DNA from: Phycisphaerae bacterium | GTDB taxonomy: Bacteria; Planctomycetota; Phycisphaerae; Sedimentisphaerales; Anaerohalosphaeraceae | Direction of reading: 5' to 3' | NCBI GenBank assembly: GCA_016782835.1 | Contig: JADHXS010000007.1 | Location: 1-36,736, forward strand | DNA length: 36,736 nucleotides | Shown here: positions 33,939-36,736 of the stretch, one piece after another | Position numbering within the stretch: position 1 is the stretch's first letter | Layout: the number at the start of each line of letters is the position of its first letter | The notes under the pieces: model-generated | Seen by the model: only the letters and a program-made list of their open reading frames with translations | Database searches by the model: none | What the model was told of the DNA's origin: nothing | Translations under genes and position numbers: made by a program

Positions 33939-34526
33939 GGTACAGATTGGGTTCGATTGGGTTCGTTTTAATTACAGATTTCAGACTTCAGATTTCAGTA
34001 AACAATTGTGGAGAAATCGCTTACGGCGGTTTTGCAAATTAGAAAATTGGGTTCGTTTGTCATAAAAAGGTGTGTTGAAAATGCTAACTTTCCTGTGAAT
34101 TGACACTTTGGGCGCATTTTGCGGACGATATTCGCATGGCTTCCGCCCTCGCTGAAGCTACGGCGGACAGGTGCGCCATGGCGTTTCTATTACTCCTTCT
34201 GATTGTCAAAGATCCTATTTTTTCAATTTATCCGTCTTCGCCAAAACTACAGCTGACAGTCCCTCCGTATTACGGGTGAACATGCGTGTAAGGTGCGAAA
34301 AATCGCATTGTAGATATGGTTTTCCAGTACTAAGGCAATAGGCAGTAGGCAGTTATAAAAATTTGAAATTTTTGGGAATAGCAAGATAGTACATGCAGAA
34401 TTTGTGCTATGTGGCTTTTGAAAATCCAAATAGTCCTATTCTGCAGTTTTGAATTTTTAGTTCTTAGTTTTGAGTTGTGAAAGTCCACCGGGTGGTTGGG
34501 TTGATTAAACAGGTTCAGGGAAATTC

Positions 34527-34626
34527 AACCCCGATGGGGTTCGGGGGGGGTGTGCGATCCTATTCCACGGGTTCCGGCCTTCGGCCTGCACCCGCGGCTA
34601 TTCTTATTAAAATCCCTACGGGATTT
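34527..34626. repeat. REP-like hairpin cluster left of second orphan gene
   Basis: AACCCC-GAT-GGGGTT (34527-34541); CCACGGGT...ACCCGCGG (34565-34597) with an inner GGCC-TTC-GGCC stem, followed by CTAT, that is ATAG on the minus strand; and AAATCCC-TAC-GGGATTT (34610-34626). The middle unit is an inverted copy of the one at 35461-35499, on the far side of the orphan gene. Confidence 0.8.
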
Positions 34627-34745
34627 TATGATTTACGATTTTGAATGCAACGGATATAATATTGTGACATCTTAGAAGAAGGAATGAGGGAGATTTCCAT
34701 TTCAGACAGCATTTGAGGCTTTGGAAAAAGGAGATAGCATAAAAA

Positions 34746-35378
34746 ATGAGCAAAATTGAAAATAATATTCAAAAAGTACATGTTGTCAATTTTCCCGAAA
34801 AGGATAAATGGGACAAGTTGCAAATAATTGTGACAATTATATCTCTACTACTTGCAACTGTATCCACATGGTTATACATACACGAAATTAAAAAGTGTCC
34901 AGATTTATATGTCTCAGTTTTTTCACCTACGCCTACATTAGGCAAAGTAATTTTTGAATTTGGTGATAATGCTCTATCCAATCCATTAGAATTTGATGTT
35001 TCTTTACAAAACAAAGGTGATAAAAAGTCTGAATCACTTACAAAGTTCACTTTGATGTTTGACAGAAAAGTAGAAGTTTCATTAAAATCGCAGGGGCTTT
35101 GGGAAGAAGATAAAGAGTCACAGGATTTCAAAACATTTCATTATCTAAAAGAAGATTTAGGTATTAATTCAGATACCAGCAGACGTATCGGCAAATTTGA
35201 TTTATGCATCCCCAAGCAAGCAAAACCATTATTGTTTGCTATGTTTATAATCGAGGGTGATTTCAAAAGAAAAATGGGATTGATCTATTATGATTACTTG
35301 AATGAAAAATATAATGTTGTTCAATACACCGATCCTCATCGAGCAACTGAAGTATGGAACAAACATTTAAATCAATAA
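34746..35378 (+). CDS. AT-rich orphan membrane-anchored protein, function unknown
   Basis: 210 residues; not recognised. A short N-terminal tail is followed by one hydrophobic helix (about 25-46) and a soluble domain of about 160 residues with alternating beta-like and charged segments. It has two cysteines and no catalytic motif. AAGGAG at 34727-34732 is a fair ribosome site. Strongly AT-rich compared with its surroundings, and bracketed by inverted copies of a REP-like hairpin (34565-34597 and 35461-35499), directly before the Y1 transposase gene. These signs suggest acquisition. A different sequence from the orphan at 17595, but a similar design: N-terminal membrane helix plus soluble domain. 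Confidence 0.6.
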   Translation: MSKIENNIQKVHVVNFPEKDKWDKLQIIVTIISLLLATVSTWLYIHEIKKCPDLYVSVFSPTPTLGKVIFEFGDNALSNPLEFDVSLQNKGDKKSESLTKFTLMFDRKVEVSLKSQGLWEEDKESQDFKTFHYLKEDLGINSDTSRRIGKFDLCIPKQAKPLLFAMFIIEGDFKRKMGLIYYDYLNEKYNVVQYTDPHRATEVWNKHLNQ

Positions 35379-35429
35379 AAATTGTTCTAAGAGGAATCTT
35401 CTTTAAAAGAATTACTTGGCTCAAATTGG

Positions 35430-35540
35430 ATATCAAAAGCCTATATGGCTTTTGATATGAATAGCCACGGGTGGAGGCCCGAAGGGGCGGAACCCGTGGG
35501 AAAAGGGGCAACAGCAGTATTTGACCCTGTAAGGGGTCAA
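35430..35540. repeat. hairpin trio between orphan gene and Y1 transposase
   Basis: Perfect 12-bp inverted repeat ATATCAAAAGCC/GGCTTTTGATAT (35430-35458); ATAG (35461-35464) followed by CCACGGGT...ACCCGTGG (35465-35499) with an inner GCCC-GAAG-GGGC stem; and TTGACCC...GGGTCAA (35521-35540). The last touches the ribosome site of the transposase gene, so folding could limit its translation. Confidence 0.8.
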
Positions 35541-35554
35541 ATAAAGGAGGCGTT

Positions 35555-36001
35555 ATGGCAACCTATACACAGGTTCTTTACCACCTTGTTTACGGGACGA
35601 AAAACCATCGAGGCACGCTGGACCTTGAGCAACATGATGAAGTGTGCCGCTATATTGTCGGAATTCTGAGAAACAAGAACTGTTTCGTTTATAAAGTCGG
35701 GGGATACATTGACCATTTGCATATATTAACGTCTTTACATTCTTCGCTGGCTCTGGCAAACGTCATCAAAGATATTAAACTGGCAACGTCTGACTGGATT
35801 AAAAAGGAAAAGAAACTTTCCATTTTTGACGGCTGGCAGGATGGTTACGGGGCGTTTACCTGCTCATGGAAGGATAAAGAACGAGTTATCAACTATATTG
35901 CCAATCAGCATGAGCATCACCGGCATAAAACGTTTCGTGAAGAATATATTGAAATGTTGAAAAGGAGCGGTGTTGAATTTGATGAGAAATATCTGTGTTG
36001 A
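35555..36001 (+). CDS. IS200/REP-type Y1 (HUH) transposase
   Basis: 148 residues, the size of single-domain TnpA proteins that cut and join single-stranded DNA at hairpins. The HUH motif is DHLHIL (His54, His56); the likely nucleophile is Tyr114 in VINYIANQ, and WQDGYGAFTCS (94-104) is typical of the group. It has AAAGGAGG four bases before the ATG. No TnpB gene accompanies it, and hairpins line both sides, which fits a REP-associated (RAYT-like) enzyme better than a complete IS200/IS605 element. All catalytic residues are present, so it may be active. Confidence 0.9.
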   Translation: MATYTQVLYHLVYGTKNHRGTLDLEQHDEVCRYIVGILRNKNCFVYKVGGYIDHLHILTSLHSSLALANVIKDIKLATSDWIKKEKKLSIFDGWQDGYGAFTCSWKDKERVINYIANQHEHHRHKTFREEYIEMLKRSGVEFDEKYLC

Positions 36002-36006
36002 TTATT

Positions 36007-36180
36007 CAACCCCTTTGGGGTTGGGGGTGTTTGTTGGATGTTTTCCCCGGGTTGCGCTGGCGCTTACCCGGGGCTATTGGTATTTAACCCCGTTGGGGTT
36101 GATGGGGATGTTGTGGGATGTTTTCCCCGGGTTGCGCTGGCGCTTACCCGGGGCTATTGTTATTTAAGCCCTTCGGGCTT
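36007..36180. repeat. 80-base tandem of REP-like hairpin pairs downstream of the transposase
   Basis: Two near-identical units with an 80-base period: small stem CAACCCC-TTT-GGGGTTG (36007-36023) or AACCCC-GTT-GGGGTT (36086-36100), then the large hairpin CCCCGGGT...ACCCGGGG at 36045-36073 and 36125-36153, each followed by CTAT (ATAG on the minus strand). A third small stem AAGCCC-TTC-GGGCTT (36166-36180) closes the array. Reading frames through this array are not genes. Confidence 0.9.
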
Positions 36181-36246
36181 TAGGGGGTCTTTTACATATT
36201 CACCGGAACAACAAAAAGTGGTGATTTTATTCTTTTTTGTTTGGCG

Positions 36247-36275
36247 TTGACGGGGGGGAGGAAATTGGATATTTT
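36247..36275 (+). promoter_or_regulatory. probable promoter of acetate kinase
   Basis: TTGACG (36247-36252), 17-base spacer, TATTTT (36270-36275), giving a leader of about 50 bases before the ackA ATG. Confidence 0.5.
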
Positions 36276-36330
36276 AAATTGTAGATCGTATATTGGTGAA
36301 TGACCATTTTGAAAGGCAAGCAAGGCAGAT

Positions 36331-36736
36331 ATGAAAGTATTAGTGATTAACGCGGGGAGTTCCTCGATTAAATATCAGTTGTTTGATATGCCGGGGCGGG
36401 TGATTCTGGCCAAGGGCATGGTTGAGCGCATCGGTTCGCCGGATGCCCAACTGGTACACACCGCCGGCGGCAATAAACACGTCGCCCAGGTCGAAGCGGG
36501 TGACCACGACGCGGGCATGGACGTCATCCTGACAACACTGACGGATGCAAAAATCGGTGTGGTCAAAGACATCAGCGAAATCGGAGCCGTCGGCCATCGC
36601 GTCGTTCACGGCGGCGAGGAATTTACCGGTTCGGTCGCCATCAACGACCATGTCTTAAAATCCATCGAACGGTTTGCCGACCTTGCCCCCCTGCATAATC
36701 CGCCAAACTTAACCGGCATCCGTGCGGCAATGCATT
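36331..36736 (+). CDS. ackA: acetate kinase (5' part, cut by window end)
   Basis: Interconverts acetyl phosphate plus ADP with acetate plus ATP, usually the ATP-yielding step of fermentation. The first 135 residues are visible: VLVINAGSSSIKYQLF at the N-terminus (phosphate-binding), then GHRVVHGGEEFTGS and LAPLHNPPNLTGI, both diagnostic. About 260 further residues lie outside the window. No phosphotransacetylase gene is on this side; it would have to follow downstream or lie elsewhere. The ribosome site is a weak AAGG before the ATG. Confidence 0.95.
   Translation, partial: MKVLVINAGSSSIKYQLFDMPGRVILAKGMVERIGSPDAQLVHTAGGNKHVAQVEAGDHDAGMDVILTTLTDAKIGVVKDISEIGAVGHRVVHGGEEFTGSVAINDHVLKSIERFADLAPLHNPPNLTGIRAAMH

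Noticed and set aside
35555-36001. Complete IS200/IS605 insertion sequence
   Set aside because: No TnpB gene, and the surrounding hairpins are multi-copy REP-like units instead of one left and one right end.
36007-36180. CRISPR array
   Set aside because: Only two repeats of 80 bases, palindromic and without unique spacers; no cas genes in the window.
35970-36250. Two short plus-strand frames in the repeat array
   Set aside because: They are translations of the 80-base hairpin units and overlap each other in different frames.

Overview
The window looks like a chromosomal segment from a Gram-negative-type bacterium, most likely a planctomycete of the Phycisphaerae/Sedimentisphaerales kind. 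This is an inference from gene families, not from a marker gene. The hints are an orphan type II pseudopilin with a KKGFTLIELLVV signal and a terminal FADGH motif, a MauE/DoxX-thioredoxin fusion, a eukaryote-like UDP-sugar pyrophosphorylase, a DNPR-type (meso-diaminopimelate) MurE, a sugar-sulfotransferase gene, and many short GC-rich palindromes that even enter reading frames.

Layout. (1) 1-4288, plus strand: end of an unknown gene with a terminator, then a fused trehalose-6-phosphate synthase/phosphatase and a GH15 glucoamylase/trehalase. (2) 4382-9902, minus strand: murE-murF-mraY followed by a LarA-family (nickel-pincer) 2-hydroxyacid racemase gene. (3) 10060-11922, plus strand: a promoter, an exported transglutaminase-like protein and a small cysteine-rich protein. 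(4) 12373-17127, minus strand: recJ, an exported ankyrin-repeat protein and a membrane MauE-coiled-coil-thioredoxin protein. (5) 17174-18766: two clusters of palindromic repeats bracketing an AT-rich orphan membrane-protein gene. (6) 18782-21290: priA, which carries an in-frame repeat insertion, then tRNA-Pro(CGG). (7) 21335-30827: a surface-polysaccharide locus behind a near-consensus promoter. It holds a Wzx-type flippase, a DegT sugar aminotransferase, a GNAT acetyltransferase, a WbqC-like protein, two GT2 and one GT4 glycosyltransferases, a UDP-glucuronate decarboxylase (UDP-xylose synthase) and, on the opposite strand, a sulfotransferase. (8) 30939-33879: an orphan pseudopilin (minus) and a UAP1/UGP-type pyrophosphorylase (plus). 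(9) 33880-36180: a long repeat-rich stretch with a second AT-rich orphan gene and a Y1 (HUH) REP-type transposase. (10) 36331-end: 5' part of acetate kinase.

How the parts fit. The envelope is the common theme. Region 2 makes the peptidoglycan precursor, and the LarA gene beside it raises the possibility that a D-hydroxyacid enters the cell wall. Regions 3 and 4 encode exported or membrane proteins with thiol or transglutaminase chemistry. Regions 7 and 8 make UDP-sugars, decorate them (amino, acyl, sulfo) and export a glycan. The second theme is a REP/RAYT-like system: at least six hairpins share an (A/G)TAG tetranucleotide directly 5' of the stem, cluster around the single-domain Y1 transposase and around two AT-rich orphan genes, and accompany other palindrome families, one of which lies inside priA. 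These repeats, the bracketed orphan genes and the larA-mur linkage are the observations most worth following up. Base-composition statements are visual estimates; no searches were run.
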